From positions 2,480,001 to 2,544,000 of the forward strand of contig CM031559.1 of assembly GCA_018466975.1 (NCBI GenBank): a DNA stretch of 64,000 nt, read 5' to 3'. The translations under genes were made by a program, and so were the position numbers. Below, piece by piece: positions 1 to 14,900 of the stretch (its first letter is position 1; every line of letters begins with the position of its first letter). Source of the stretch: Sparassis latifolia. Lineage: Eukaryota > Basidiomycota > Agaricomycetes > Polyporales > Sparassidaceae. A model generated the notes under the pieces. It was not told the origin of the DNA. It made no database searches and saw only the letters and a program-made list of their open reading frames with translations.

Positions 1-300
1 CTAAGCCGAGGCACGAGAAGCTCACAAAGAAGCTCGGAATGCCCATTGGCTTGAGGGGGAGTGTTGGAAAGTAGCGCCCAAATTTCTGGAGCTCCAGAAA
101 TTGGGGAGCGCCCAAGGGCAGACAAGCCGAGGGCATGATTACAAAGAAAGACAAAGAAGGAAATTTGCTTATATAAAGTGGAGCGTCTAGAACTGTATAT
201 ATACAGAAATCTATTTTAGGACGCGTAATTACGCGCCCCGACGCATCTTGACCCGCCATCACTACCTTCCTATTTGGGAACTAAGGCGCGATTTCTAACA
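1..300 (+). mobile_element. 3' end of a Ty1/Copia-type LTR retrotransposon (truncated by the window edge)
   Basis: Positions 3-74 read as the last residues of a Copia polyprotein (KPRHEKLTKKLGMPIGLRG..., stop TAG at 72-74). They are followed by a purine-rich tract (ttgagggggag) that serves as the polypurine primer site. The LTR then runs from TGTTGGAAA at 62 to TTTCTAACA ending at 300, so the ends form the expected short inverted repeat TGTTRGAAA. The pol frame stops 11 bases inside the LTR. A TATA-like tatataaag lies near 171-179. Only the 3' end is visible, so target duplication and completeness cannot be judged. Confidence 0.75.
62..300 (+). repeat. 3' LTR of the Copia element, 239 bp
   Basis: Begins TG and ends CA, with imperfect 9-base terminal inverted repeats, directly after a polypurine tract. 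The TATA motif and the short length fit a Copia LTR. The partner LTR would lie left of the window. Confidence 0.72.
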
Positions 301-905
301 TCCTCCGAGTCTGTTGTACCACCAGTTCCTGCACTTTGCAGTTCGGAAGGATGAGCCTACCACTGCGCATGCTGGTCTGTCCCATATGCTCGTCTCCGGG
401 TTTTCGGACAACACCTCTGCGCGCGACGCGTCGTGGATGCCAGATCTATGCACGCGTTTCTGAGATCAAATTTTCGGAACATCCCGAATTCGTGTACTGC
501 GGTTTGACCCTCGCCAATTGAAGCAGACTAGTGACGCGCTGGCATCAGACTATGACTCGGAGGGGTCACTGGCAGTCGGTCCTTCCACTTCTCTGATTGA
601 ATGAAGTGAGCACCCTTGATAATTTAGTACTGAAAGTCGAACACATGTACAATATCATCCATCGCGTTATATATTAATGAGTGCTCAATCCAAAGTTCGT
701 GAATGAAGACGGTGGAAGGGTTGTCGCGGTACTTTACCATAATCGCGTTCGCGCATTGGCTTGTTTGTAACCGCAGTTACGTAGATTTAGGTATGTTTTG
801 GGATTTTTAGACGCTATACCAGCCTCACGGATGAGTTACAAGATCGTCAAGCTGGCAAAAACGACATCCCGGCATAGTGTGGTATAAACCACTCGGCTCG
901 TTCCA
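301..905. other. intergenic, nothing recognised
   Basis: No coding exon or RNA gene could be supported between the Copia LTR and the stop codon of the GNAT/Mss4 gene. Short open frames here have no family signature. Confidence 0.5.
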
Positions 906-2062
906 TTACTCGCGATAGCCTACCCGGTTGCAAGCGAGCCAGAACTCGCTGCTGCCTTCTTCACACCATCCCAACGGACCGAGGTCACATTCGGCGCATA
1001 ACAATAACTTCAAACGCTTGTTCGTCGAAGCTGAAGAGATTGCGCTCAAACATGAAGTAGCACATGTTACCAGTAGACTCACTATCGGATTTTACGGCAC
1101 GAGAGAACCCAATGTTCTCAAACGCCATCGCGTTCGGCGTGACGCGCCACCAGTGCATCAGGTTAGGTGGGGCTGCAAGGGGCGGTAGCGCGCTATGAGG
1201 CGGGTTTTCTGGCGGCTCCAGCCGTAAGCTCTCGCGCTCGACCAGGCTAGCTACCCCGCTCTTGAGTATGACACTACCGCACCCTTCTCTCGGGCACAAC
1301 AGATCGAACTTATTTTCTGACGCATCCGCGACGTCCTGTACACCCCCCGGAAAAGCAGTGAGCAGCCGCGCACGAAGTCTCGCACGCGTACTCGAGCTCT
1401 GGAGCGCCTCCCACAGACCGACCGGAATCACCTGTTGGGGCTCCTGCGGCGGCGCGGGGGTGAGGAGTGTCTGCATCTCGAACCACGGGCGAGAGCCATG
1501 CACTACCGCACTCCTGCCGACCAGCTGAAAGCCTGCCTGCTCGTACAGGCCGAGTAGCTCCTCGTGCGCGATCAGCAGCACGCGCTCGTAGCCCGGCGTA
1601 CACGCCAGGCGCGCGGTGTACTCCTTGAGCAGGCCGAGCGCTATGCCTTTCCGGCGGTGCCCTGGCCGCACGCAAACGGAATGCAGACATACGGAAGCCG
1701 CGCCGGGGACGTGGGTGGACATGGAGTCGTGCGTGAGCGAGGTGGATGGAGAGAGCGTCGAGCAAACGTAACCGATCAGCGTGCGGCCTCCTTCCTTGGA
1801 CAGATATGCGCCGAGAAAGAGGTCGGGGGCTTGCGCTTGTCGATATCTTGGAAGTAATATTGTTCGGTTTATGGACATCCGTGTCAGGAAAAAAACGAAC
1901 GCGCACCGGAATGTCTCCAGTGTTGCCGCTTCATCCTCCGGGTAGCCTGGACCAAATGTCAGGGACCCTCGGCAAGACTATCGCAGTCTGTGTACCTAGC
2001 GCTTCGATGGCGTATGCATCCTCCAGTTCTCTCTCATTGACGGGGTCGTAAAAGACAGACAT
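906..2062 (-). CDS. GNAT acetyltransferase fused to a C-terminal Mss4-like domain
   Basis: Four exons (2062-1996, 1946-1907, 1846-1083, 1030-906) encode 331 residues; all introns are GT-AG and 49-60 bases. The N-terminal half looks like the AANAT/polyamine-acetyltransferase branch of GNAT: GYPEDEAAT and YRQAQAPDLFLGAYL near the start, then the acetyl-CoA loop (VRPGHRRKGIALGLL) around residue 105. The C-terminal third carries Mss4/DSS4 marks: CPREGC, WWRVTPNAMAFENIGFSR and CAECDLGPLGW, giving the two Cys-x-x-Cys-type zinc ligands of an Mss4 fold (a Rab-binding or chaperone-like module). The start was chosen because exon 1 begins M-S-V-F-Y-D and leads in frame into the GNAT motif. The terminal Mss4 motif is reached only if the last intron (1031-1082) is removed. 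Substrate is unknown. Confidence 0.85.
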
Positions 2063-2687
2063 TGTCGGAGTGAGTGCTGGTCGGCGTGATCGAGTCGGAA
2101 GTTAGGCGCCTGCAGTCTCAGACAGACAGTACTTCTGTCCTCGCGCGAACTTGAAAACCCCAAGTCAAGAGATTCAAAAAAGTACAATACATACTGCCTG
2201 CAAAACATGTACTGTAGTCCGTATGAAGTCGGCGATGCAATGCTAGCGCGTTAATTGACAGAGAAAGAGCGAGACGGAGAGACAAGGGCTACACAAGTGT
2301 CCATGCTGATGCTAGGAGTTTCTGTACGGTAGCGCTAGCCAATACGGAAAAAATAACCTGACAGCCAATCGACGGCGAACAAATGGTACCCGCGCGCTGC
2401 AGCTAATCCGGCAGCGCGCCAGAGGGGAATAATATACGAGACTCATGGTGCGGGGGTGCACTGAGCGGGGATAGGGATATATGGAGAGGAAGTGAGACGG
2501 CCTATGGAAACAAGATGTGGACGAGCAAAATGGGACAGCAACGACAGGATGCAGGTATAAGCAAGTGACGCGTCCGGGCGGATCGCAGGGTGCAGCGTCG
2601 GCTGCGACCGAGTCGAGCCGAGCGCGTACTCTATGACTCTGAGGCGCGTGAACGCATCTGGCACGCTCACGATGGTGGTGGCAGCGG
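2063..2687. promoter_or_regulatory. promoter of the GNAT/Mss4 gene and 3' flank of the kinase gene
   Basis: Lies between the ATG of one minus-strand gene (2062) and the stop of the next (2688). No clear TATA box or other element stands out. Confidence 0.35.
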
Positions 2688-4892
<2,205 letters not shown>

Positions 4893-6605
4893 GGTAGACG
4901 GCTGATGAGGGGGAAGATGCGCGCAAGTGGGGCGCTGCGCCCAACTTTATAGTGAGCGCCTTGGATGTGAGAGACGTCCGAGAGCGGCTCAAGGGATTTA
5001 TTTGTAATTATAGTCCACATGGCTCTTTATATATTATCTCAAAATCTAATCTCCTCGACTCTGTTTCCCTCCGCCGTCTCCGTCCACCCCTTCTCCGTCC
5101 TCATCTTCCCGACTTGCTCCACGAAGCTGACGCTCAATTGGTTGCCTTTGGTCGCTCGAGAACGAGCTGGAAGCATATGACCACCGGGACAGGTGCTTGA
5201 GCCGCGCCCAATCACTTTGATGCCGCGGCCGGACAACAACGCGTGCCCTACTCACTCGGCGACGTCGACTTTATCTCACCAAGAACACACGGTCTACTCC
5301 GGTGCATATACATACCTGGCAACTGGTGAATTGTCAGGTCTCCGAACGTTCAGCAGCTAAATTAGTCTCCGGGTGTGTTCCTGTCTCGTCAACTATAGGG
5401 GCCTGCTTTACCTTGATGAGCGTACGCCGTGTCGTGCCCGTTCCCCACGGAGTTAGCCCTCTGACAACTCGCCAATGCATGCAGCTACAGAACGAACCCT
5501 GTCGCTACTGCGCGGGCCTTCCATCATCTGCCTTCGAGACGACGCAGTTTCGGCGCCGCGGTGGCGAGCAACACGACCTGCTTCCCGTCCATTTCAAGCA
5601 TGGTGTACTCGTCTCTTCGCCGCCCGCCGTCCAACTGCCATCATGATCGCTCTCAAGTTTCATCTGCGAAGTGTATCGACACCTTCTCTCGCAGCATTCC
5701 GAACGTCGGACTCGCGGTGTGCACTCCCCGACCCTTAGCCTGTGAAATTTCCTCGAATAAGTACACTCATCCGTCGGTCTTGCGTTGGATTGTGCCCAAG
5801 GCTTATCCGTACGCATCGTTCATGAACTGCTGCATCTCGCATGACCTTGTGTGCTCGTTTTGCTACGACTTTGTGCGTTGTTCTCCGCCATAACCTAGAA
5901 TAGCCCTAGGCTGTCGGTCTTCAGAGAGATGTATCGAGCGCGTCGTCTCGCGCATTGTCCCTGGGTACAAATTCACCGTCTTATTTTTAAAAAAAATCTT
6001 ATGACCCAGGCCGCACCAGGTCATCTGTCTTCTGAGAAGTTGAGTCGTGCTGGATTCGCAGCCTGCCATTCTGTGTGATTCGACATAATCTGTCCATGTC
6101 TTGGGTCTGGACAAACGCGTGATAGCCGATACTGCATGTGCACGAATCGCTGTTTTTGTCCGCTATCGCCTGTCCAGTTCTCAGACAGTCATCGTTCGTT
6201 ATCCGCTCGGAGAGCTACCCATGCAACGGGCGTCCGCTCCAAGACGGGTGTGCAGAGATTTACTGCTGCTGCAGGTGTCGTCGGGAACCATTTTCTCGTG
6301 CCAAGTCAGTTCCTGGCACTGTATTGCGTTGTATGTAGGCTCATACCACAGCCTTTGCGGAGGTCGGTCAAATCTTCGGATAGATTCCAGCCTGCTACAG
6401 GGCAGTATCTGCTTTGGATGATGACCCGGACGATCGATGTTCGTATCTTCGTGGCGGACAAGACAGCCTCGAGTCGATGTACCGGATAATAATAGCCATA
6501 AACATTCCTGAGGTCCAAGATACGCGTGACGGTATTGTAGGTATGTGGTCCAGATCGAGATACAAGCCAGTCTCTTCAGTGGGAGTTGCTCGACGGTTCT
6601 GTGTC
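4893..6605. other. long intergenic region; kinase promoter at left
   Basis: A TATAAAG motif on the minus strand at about 4944-4950 sits about 50 bases upstream of the kinase ATG. The remainder holds several open frames of 60-160 codons on both strands, but none has a recognisable motif or a convincing exon chain. I call no gene here. Confidence 0.4.
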
Positions 6606-7633
6606 CTATATCTGGGAGCGAGCATCGCGTACGCCAAGGACTGCCCAGATAAACTTACCCACGACGCTAACGCCATCATTCCGCCACTCTGCCCTCTTCT
6701 GCGCGTCCTTGACGATCTCCGCGCTCAGGACGCCCGTGGACGAGCGCGTGTTGATAATCTTCTCCGAGATGCGCTGCGTGAACTCAGGGTGGCCCTGCAC
6801 GGTGAATATTTGCACGTCCACGGCGCTCGGCCGGGTGGGCGCGCCAGCGTAGAAGCGCACCATGCCTTGATTTGGTGCGACGGCGGTCGATCCGAGGAGG
6901 AGACATGAAGGCGGTAATTCGGGGACGTGGTCGCGGTGCATCTGTTGGATATTCTGTACGGGCGTCCACGGGGGTGCGAGGGGTAGTTAGCCTGCGCAGG
7001 TGACATCGGATATGAACTACACACTAGGGTAGGAACGCCGAAGAGCTGCTTTCCGATGTCGCTGAGCGAAACCTCGGTAACGCCGACCTCCCAGTTCCCG
7101 CTGTTAGGTACGCATTCACCGCCCAGCGCGCGGGCGATAATCTGATGGCCGAAGCATATTCCTGCCAGAGAGACGGAGAAGTAAAACGAATGTCAGAGAT
7201 TACCACGGAAGAGAGGCGGAAGCGGAAGCAGCGCAAGGTTCTCGAAATCGCGAAGACGCACCGATGAGCTTGACCTGGGGTTTCTCCTGAGCGACTGAGG
7301 CAACGAACGAGACGAGTTTGTTTATCCAATCCAGATTCTCGTAGGCGGAAGCCGCTAATGAGATCACAGTGAGCGACTGGGTTTAGTGGGGTGGCCGCCA
7401 AGGAACGGACCAGATCCAGTAAGAATTATGCCGTGATAGTCATCGATGTTTGGAGGGTATTCTTGTTTGTTGCGTACGTCGTACGAGTCCAGCGTGAATG
7501 TCACCGCTGAGATCTCAGGCAGTGATTTCTCGAGCAAGGCGTTGAATACGTCAGTGTAGTCTCCATCCTCCGCTACCACTGAAGGTATCGGGGTGTCACA
7601 GAGAAAAAGAGCGACGCGAATAGAGGACGACAT
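6606..7633 (-). CDS. class I glutamine amidotransferase-like protein
   Basis: Four exons (7633-7411, 7354-7262, 7161-7025, 6953-6606) give 266 residues with consistent phases. The protein starts MSSSIRVALFLCD, has GIILTGS before the first intron, the nucleophile elbow GICFGHQ (Cys near the middle) followed by IIARALGGE, the motif NIQQMHRDHVP, and TVQGHPEF with the His and Glu that complete the Cys-His-Glu triad. This is the fold of GMP synthase glutaminase domains, but as a stand-alone protein of the kind found in many fungi, whose acceptor substrate is usually unknown. It is transcribed divergently from the urea permease, so a nitrogen-salvage role is a reasonable inference only. Confidence 0.85.
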
Positions 7634-8363
7634 AGGCGTCGGCAACAAACTGGTTAGGAGCAAACACTGGTGAATTCTTATCTCAGATCGAAAGCGGTGG
7701 CTGTTAATTACGTCAAAACAACAGATAAGTAACAACGATCGATAGCGTTTCTCCGGACTATCGCCAGTTCTCACACTTATAAGCGTTTTAAACCCTTTAA
7801 GAAACAGGCTTACTCATTTGTAGTCTTGTTGTGACAAGAATTACAACCGCCTTATCTATTAGCGATCGAAGCGCCACCACGCGGTGTTGGCCGCCATCAC
7901 CACAAGTCGTTTTTATTCTGTGTACCTTTCTAGCTCAAGAGCACATCACCGAGATATCATACGCATAGGTTAGCATGCACAGGTGCAACTCAGTAATATC
8001 CCTTGAGTAAAAATTCTGCAAGGCGGTCAAACAGTGAGTGCCTGATTTTTACTTTTGCGCATCCAAGCCTCATTTCTGTCTGCTTTCATCAGAGAGTTGT
8101 CCTTAGGAAGTGACTCGCCCGGCCTGCGCGCCAAGTCACCGCTTATCTACTCCTTGAGAGATAGGTATGGTTGGCCAATCAATTTCCCAGCTTTACTGCA
8201 TGATAAGCAGAAGCCCAAGTAGAGATCGCGGGGCTCAAGTTCCATGTATAAATAATGACCGATTCGATTCGATTCTTTACCCTACTTCTTTCGACTTCTT
8301 TGTTGGAGTGCATCACCCTGCGACCGCGGTCCATTGAGAAGCGCACTTAGATCAAGCGTTACA
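7634..8363. promoter_or_regulatory. divergent promoter between amidotransferase and urea permease with GATA-type sites
   Basis: GATA cores occur at 7724-7729 (GATAAG), 7852-7856 (TTATC), 8143-8147 (TTATC), 8160-8165 (GATAGG) and 8202-8207 (GATAAG). A CCAAT box is at 8175-8179. A TATA-like tataaata at about 8246-8253 lies about 110 bases before the permease ATG. Clustered GATAAG sites are the known binding pattern of AreA/Nit2-type nitrogen regulators, and urea permeases are classical targets. Binding here is inferred. Confidence 0.55.
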
Positions 8364-11198
8364 ATGTCTTCGGCGGGGCCAGTTTTGCCTCAAGGAGCCG
8401 GCTATGGTGTCGGCGAGTCTTTGAGGATCTTATCTACCGTTATCATTACAACTCATGTCCGTCTGCAGTTGTCGGAATCGGCCTGTTCTTCAGCGTGTTC
8501 ATGCTGGGCCTGACGGCCATCCAAGCACGTTACACTGGCTTCTCTCCCAAGAACTCTGAGGAGTTCAACAGCGCTTCTCGGAGCGTCAAGCCAGGTCTCA
8601 TTGCTTCTGGTATCGTTTCTGCATGGACATGGGCGGCGACGTTGGTGAGTCATACGTGCCTTTTGCTCTTGATATCTAATCTAACCGTTGACCGTCGTCT
8701 GTAGCTGCAATCGAGTGCTGTCGCGTATTCGTATGGTATCTCAGGTCCATGGTGGTATGGCTCGGGTGCTACGGTCCAGATCTTGCTCTTCGCACAGGTT
8801 CGTCGCGTCCATAGTCTTGTCGTGTGCCATACTGATTTCGTCACTGTAGCTCGCAGCCAAGTTGAAAATGAATGCACCGTACGCACACACGTGGCTTGAA
8901 ATCGTCTCGGCGCGATGGGGAGTCGTTGCCCATCTGGTCTTCATGTTTTTTGGGTGAACAAGCCCTAAGCTGTGAAAGATACTGACATTGACTAAGAGAT
9001 TATTGCTAGTTTGGCAACGAACATCATCGTATCGTCCATGCTTATTCTTGGCGGATCTGCTACCGTGAACTCTTTGACGGGTATGAACACCATTGCCGCG
9101 TGTTTCTTGATCCCTCTTGGTGTGTCAATCTACGTCGTCGTCGGCGGGATGCGTGCGACGCTCCTTTGCGACTAGTACGCCGATCTCATACCATCATTGT
9201 TGTGATGGCAGCTCTAACGTACAAACTCTGCCTCCAGCACACACACCAGCGTGCTCTTCGCAATCATTTTTGTGTTCGTCTTCACGGTGTACTCCACGAG
9301 TGCCAAGATCGGCAGCTTCAGTGAGATGCACTCTCTGCTCGCTACCGCCGCCTCCCAGGCCCCCGTCTCGGGCAATGCGCACGGATCGTACCTTACCATG
9401 CGCTCTAAGAACGGTCTCATCTTCGGTGTCATCAACGTCATCGGTAACTTCGCCACTGTGTTCCAGGATCAGGCTGTAAGTTATCTCTGCTACCTTGCCA
9501 CTTATTCATACTGACCTATATTACCATCAGTACTGGCAGCGGGCAATCGCGAGTCGTCCCGCTACGTGCGTGAAGGCATACCTTCTTGGTGGTCTCGCAT
9601 GGTAAGCCTTCCATGCCATGAATACTGCACCGTGATGCAATCGATGTTATTCACAAGGTTTGCGATCCCCTTCATGTTCTCTACTACCCTTGGTCTAGCT
9701 GCGGTCGCGCTCCGCAATGACCCCTCCATGATGGTGCTCACTCCGGAGGACGTGTCTGCGGGTCTCCCAGCGTCTGCTGCTGCCGCGGTGATCCTGGGCA
9801 AGTCTGGCGCCGTTGCCCTGCTCATCGTGCTGTTCTTGGCTGTCACGTCTGCGACGTCTGCCGAGCTCATCGCCGTCTCTGCTGTCCTGACCTACGACGT
9901 GTACAAGGTTAGCTCTTGTAACCTCAGACTGTAGCTACGTCTCTGAATGCTGTCGTGCAGAGATACATCAACCCCAAGGCAACTGAGGCGCAGATTCTCC
10001 GGGTGTCTCACTTGATGGTGCGTTTGTTGCATTTGTCTCCGATGCACATATAGAGCCACATGGTCGACCCATGTTCAGGTTATGTTCTTCGCTATCGTCA
10101 TGGGTATTCTCGGATTGATCTTCTACTACATCGGTATCTCCATGGGTTGGCTTTACGTGAGTCGTCTCACCTACTTACGCTGACTGCTGATATTCATCTT
10201 TCCCTAGGACTTCATGGGTGTTGTTTTGGGATCAGCAGTTGTTCCCATCGCTACCTGTGTGACATGGAAGAAGGCCAACAAGTGGGGCGCCATCGGTGGT
10301 TCGGTAGCCGGCTTCTGCTGCGGCTTGATCGCATGGCTCGTCACCACGTCAAGCCTGAACAACAAGCTGATCAATGTGACTGTAAGTTCGCGGACGTCAT
10401 CTTCCTGATTCCAGCTGATATACGTGTGCTCTGTAGACCAGCGGAGGTAATCTGGAGATGCTTGCTGGCAACCTCGCCTCGATCGGTGTTGGCGCAGTCA
10501 TCACTGTCGCGACGTCGATGATCGTGGGTGTCCGCCTTCGCTTGTCGATTGAATAATTTGCTGATCACTATGCAATGTTACAGTGGCCCGAGGACTTCAG
10601 CTTCGACCCCACTCGCGCAATCAACAATCCGACGTTTGTCGCGGACGAGAAGACCAGCGAGTCGCGGGCCTCGCAGGATGAGGTCGATGACAAGAAGGAG
10701 GCAACTGCCGCTGTTGTCTCGGAGCCCGTTATCTCGGCAGAGGAGGCTGCGCTGGAGGAGGCCAGAGAACTGGACCCCGTGGCGCTGCGCAAGTCGTTCA
10801 AACTCGCCGCGTGGTCCTCAGTAGCCCTGGTACGTCATACTTCTTCAGCACCGTCCAGCATATCCTCATCGAGGTCATATCTTAGACACTCATTCTGCTC
10901 ATCATTATCCCTCTGCCGCTCTTCTTCGCGGAGACGATCTACGGTGTGAAGGGCCTCACGGCATGGGTTGTCATTGGGATGATCTGGACGTTCTTCTCCG
11001 CCATCTCTGTCGTCGTGTACCCGCTCATTGAGAGTCGCTCGGGATTGTTCCTGATCGTGAGGGGTATTATCAAGGTATGTGCGCCTTCCTAGTCACCCGA
11101 GCGTTCTCTGACGTTTGCGCTTTTCCTGGCAGGACATATTCAAGCCGGGAAGTGGAAAATTCGTCCACCATGAACATGTACCCTCCACAGAGGCGTAA
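8364..11198 (+). CDS. DUR3: DUR3-type urea/polyamine active transporter (sodium:solute symporter family)
   Basis: Fifteen exons give about 678 residues. The 14 introns are 51-63 bases, beginning 8407-8468, 8645-8704, 8798-8849, 8954-9009 and 9175-9237. The protein opens [15 protein letters not shown] and shows the SSS-family layout of about 15 membrane helices. It includes the segments [33 protein letters not shown] and [10 protein letters not shown] typical of fungal Dur3. A hydrophilic acidic loop rich in Glu and Ala ([19 protein letters not shown]) lies between the last helices. It should sit in the plasma membrane and take up urea by proton-coupled symport, feeding urea amidolyase or urease. 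All exon phases close, so the gene looks intact. GATA motifs upstream fit nitrogen derepression. Confidence 0.93.
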
Positions 11199-11758
11199 CG
11201 ATATACTCTGAGAAGCTTCTAGCCTGAGCTCCATCTATACTACTTAGCAATATCCACGAATACCGAATGAATATACGGAACCTTTGGAGTGTATTTTCGC
11301 AGTGAAGTTAGAGAGAGGGACAGGTGAGCAACGTGGGCGTTTACGCATTTACAGACTCGCACTTAACGTCCATCGATAGCTGCCATTACAGTAGCCGGTC
11401 GTGCAGACTTTCACTGTTGAAACGTTGAAAACGCGGCCAGTCGGAACTCCATGTTATACAAGTGTCTGCGTCATCGGACTCTTGGCTTTACCGAACCTGT
11501 TGTGCAATAGCCTAGAGGCTCTTTAACAGACCTGGGCCTGAGAGTTGACAGCGTGGGAGGGCAAAGCGACCTCCACCTTGACCCTTATCAGGATCTTCTG
11601 TTGCCCTTTGTCTTTCTGGTGTAGAATCCCGAACAGGAACCTCGACGCAAGACGTGTGTCCTCCAGCAGCTTCCATCAACCTCCGGAGGCACAGGCCCAA
11701 GTGGCGAATCATTCAATGTATTTACTCCCCAAAATATTCTGACTCACGTACGAATACT
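11199..11758. other. 3' flank of the urea permease gene
   Basis: Non-coding sequence up to the MITE. No gene or RNA was recognised. Confidence 0.45.
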
Positions 11759-11970
11759 CATCAGGAAAACCCAACTTTCTCTTATGGACTTATTTAGACT
11801 TTTGGGTCTGACAACCCTTATTTAAGGCCATAAGTGTTCAAATAAGTCGAATTTCAGACACTCAGGGAATATGCCTTAGGCCCTTTTTGTCCTTATGTCC
11901 TTAAATAAGAACCATAAGTCCATTTAAGTTATGTAAGTGCCCTTTAAGGAAAAGTGGGGTTTTCCTGATG
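11759..11970 (+). mobile_element. MITE-like short element, copy A (212 bp)
   Basis: Starts CATCAGGAAAACCC and ends GGGTTTTCCTGATG, perfect 14-base terminal inverted repeats. The interior is AT-rich, non-coding and full of short palindromes around CTTAAATAAG. A second copy lies at 33875-34082 in the opposite orientation, with only a few differences (a 6-base gggtct insertion here, a few single-base changes). If the true ends are CAGGAAAACCC, both copies are flanked by AT on each side. A two-base duplication or part of the repeat itself would explain this; I cannot decide. Confidence 0.8.
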
Positions 11971-14900
11971 CTGTTCCTAGCTGACCGAATGAACCTGATG
12001 TCGGTGCTTGCAGCACATTCTCCGGATATTTACCTGTCTAGATCTCAAAATTCCAAACAGTCACGCATTATAAGCCATCGGTAATCCCATCAAGCTGGCG
12101 TTGAGTCATGAAAAGACAAAGTGGATACAGAATCCGGCTTTGTTAATTGTTCAAGTAATAGCTTGCTACTTGGAGCTGCCTTGCGTCGAGGTTGTACTTC
12201 AACGATGTTCAATCGTACAGAAATGGCGTGAGTTGTTTTCGTCCGTCGTGTTTCTGGTTGAGTGCCAGGAAACGTTTCTACTTCCAGGACATGTCTTTAG
12301 GGTGCGTGTCAAATTGGCTGGTGATGAACTCGGCGGCATTTATCGTCCGTCTCTCTTACCCTGAGCTATTTCATCTTAATGCCTGCGGCGGGTGGCTATC
12401 CTTGCCGCACGCACCTGATGGACATAGCACAACGCACCTAACAGGATTATCCCACCTCCGCGTAAAGTGTCAAACAATGACAGTGGATCTGAATGACCGT
12501 GCAGTAGCAAGCAAATCTTTGAGAACAACCTACTTTCCAGAACCGGCAACGCCAGCCGCACCTCGAATCCTACTTCTCCAACCACAGTTTTCCTACCCAT
12601 CCTGCAACGACTACCAGGACTCTCACCTTCAGGAGGTATGCGCATCCTACACTGTTTCCTGCAAATCAAACCGTTCCAAGTTGACGCCACTATATCAGCA
12701 CTGACCTCGGTGATAATGTCACCCTTCTGCTTCGCTTCACTCCCCAGACGCCCGACCTGTTCGTGAAGCAGTTTCCGATTGCGTGGAAGGACGTCTGCAT
12801 TCCCCGGCTCGTTCTCCGACTTCGCCGCTGATCATTCCACCTTGTAGGGTTACCACCCTCTCTGCGAAAGGTATTTCTTTCTCCGTCTGCATCTAGGATG
12901 TTCATGCGAATGATGGTTCCGAAGGTCGTTCCATTATGACCGCTACTTATGTGAACACGTAAGTGCTTGTCCTTAGTCTGAAAGTTTAGGCTAATTCCTC
13001 TGTAGACTCGGCTTCTGTATGGCCCAGATTGGGGACAGTCAGTTTTCGCTGGCAACTACGTGCCCATCACCGTGGGTCATAGATGAACCTCAGGTTCCGT
13101 GCGCTGTCCTCAGTGACATCCTAGATTGGCCAACTGACTTCACTGAATGTCAACAACTCCGAGCGGCCTCCTACTTATTACTTCTCCGTGTATCTCGTGG
13201 GATGTCTCGGATGTCTGTGAGCTACTTGCTAATAAAATATTGCCAGGATCCTGCTCCCAGCGGAGGGAACTATGTGCTAGCTACCAATAAAACCGGTCAG
13301 CCCGCCAGCATTGGTTTTGGCTTCGTCGCTGACCTTGACCAGCCCAATGAGACAATGAACACGGCGATGCTCTTCACCAACGTTGGATACGTCCCCACAC
13401 CACCTTGCGCTATGATTCTATCCACTGAACACTTCATCTCATGTGCAGCGACGGCATATCGGTGACGTGCAATTTCACGCCGGCCCTGCGGGCCTACATC
13501 GACCTTGACTACTAGGAGAACGAGCTGATCCGTGCAGACATTCAGAGTATGATGCTCGCGGACCTCGTTGGCTTGCAGCCGTTCACGACTATCCAGATCA
13601 CGCATAACGACCGCAGGGGATGATCCGCCATGCAGCTCAACGATGATGCGGGCACTTTCGTGTCTGTTCCGTCTCTGCTAGCGTCGCCCTCCGCGGTGTC
13701 GGCGTCTTCCGTGCCGGTGGTGCGCTTCGACAACGGAAAGGTGCATTTTCATCCCCTGCGTGGCACGTCTTGGGCTGAATGCATGTACCAAGCAGAGGTC
13801 GTACTCTGGTGTTCTCGCGTTCTCCACATCGGACCACGTCGTGCAAGGTATTAAACACATTGCAGAGCAACTAATGGACAAGGGCTACCAGATCAAATTC
13901 ACGTACAAGGTCTGCGGCACACTCTGTTGTTGTAACTCGCGCGAATCACGCTAATAATTTTGAGCATACAGGAAAATAGTACGGATGCCAATCTGGAGCT
14001 GACACTAGCCCGTACGGGACTAGCTGTGACCAGGCCGAGAAGGAAATGCCCACCGCGATCGACACGCAGCTCAACTCGAGCGAGCGCGCGCACATCAAGG
14101 CGCACAGCGTCGCGCCGATGATGGTCAGCGCCGGATATGCCGCTCACCGAAGGCCCACTCATAATGCCGTTGAGGTCACGGGTGGGACTCTGCGGGAAGA
14201 CCTGCTTATCGTGAGAGAGATGAGAAACATTCTCGAAACTCTAGGAGAACCGGACACCTTGTGGCTGACGAACCACTCAGCTGACGCCGTCCACAGGAAG
14301 TTATCACCGGCGGGCAAAATGGCTACCTCATGGCCCAGTACGTTCCGCCCCACTCCAAGAACCGCCCTCTCTCTAGGAAGAGCTCTGCAGTCAGCTTGAA
14401 AGGTAAAGATTAGGCTCGGGACCTGCACAGTCGAGTAACGTTATAAAACATGTAAGTAGTCAGTGTTTGACAATGCTCAATAATATGAACGACATATTCT
14501 TACTTACCTACCACCGTCGTCTGTGTTGTTGATTTGGAGATACTACAAAACACACCTCGACTTTGATTAGTAGCTTCGGGTACACTGCGGGAATGTTTTG
14601 AGCTGTTCAAGTCATTGCCGCCGACTACCCAATCACGTCTTTTCCTACACTCGATGATTCCGTCACTTCTCCAATTCATTTGCATACTGCCGACTTGTGG
14701 GCGCCTGCCGTCTGATACCACCGTCGTCAAAATAATCGGCGTAAGCTGATCGAGCTGATCGTTTCCAACGGACATGGCGTCAGCTTACCGAGCTTAGGCA
14801 GAGGATTCGGCATGACATTGACATGGCCGGAGAAGCTGTTTCGCTGCAGGAGCCACAGTCACGGTGACGCTGGCCAGGAGCTATTTATTCACTCGAATCC

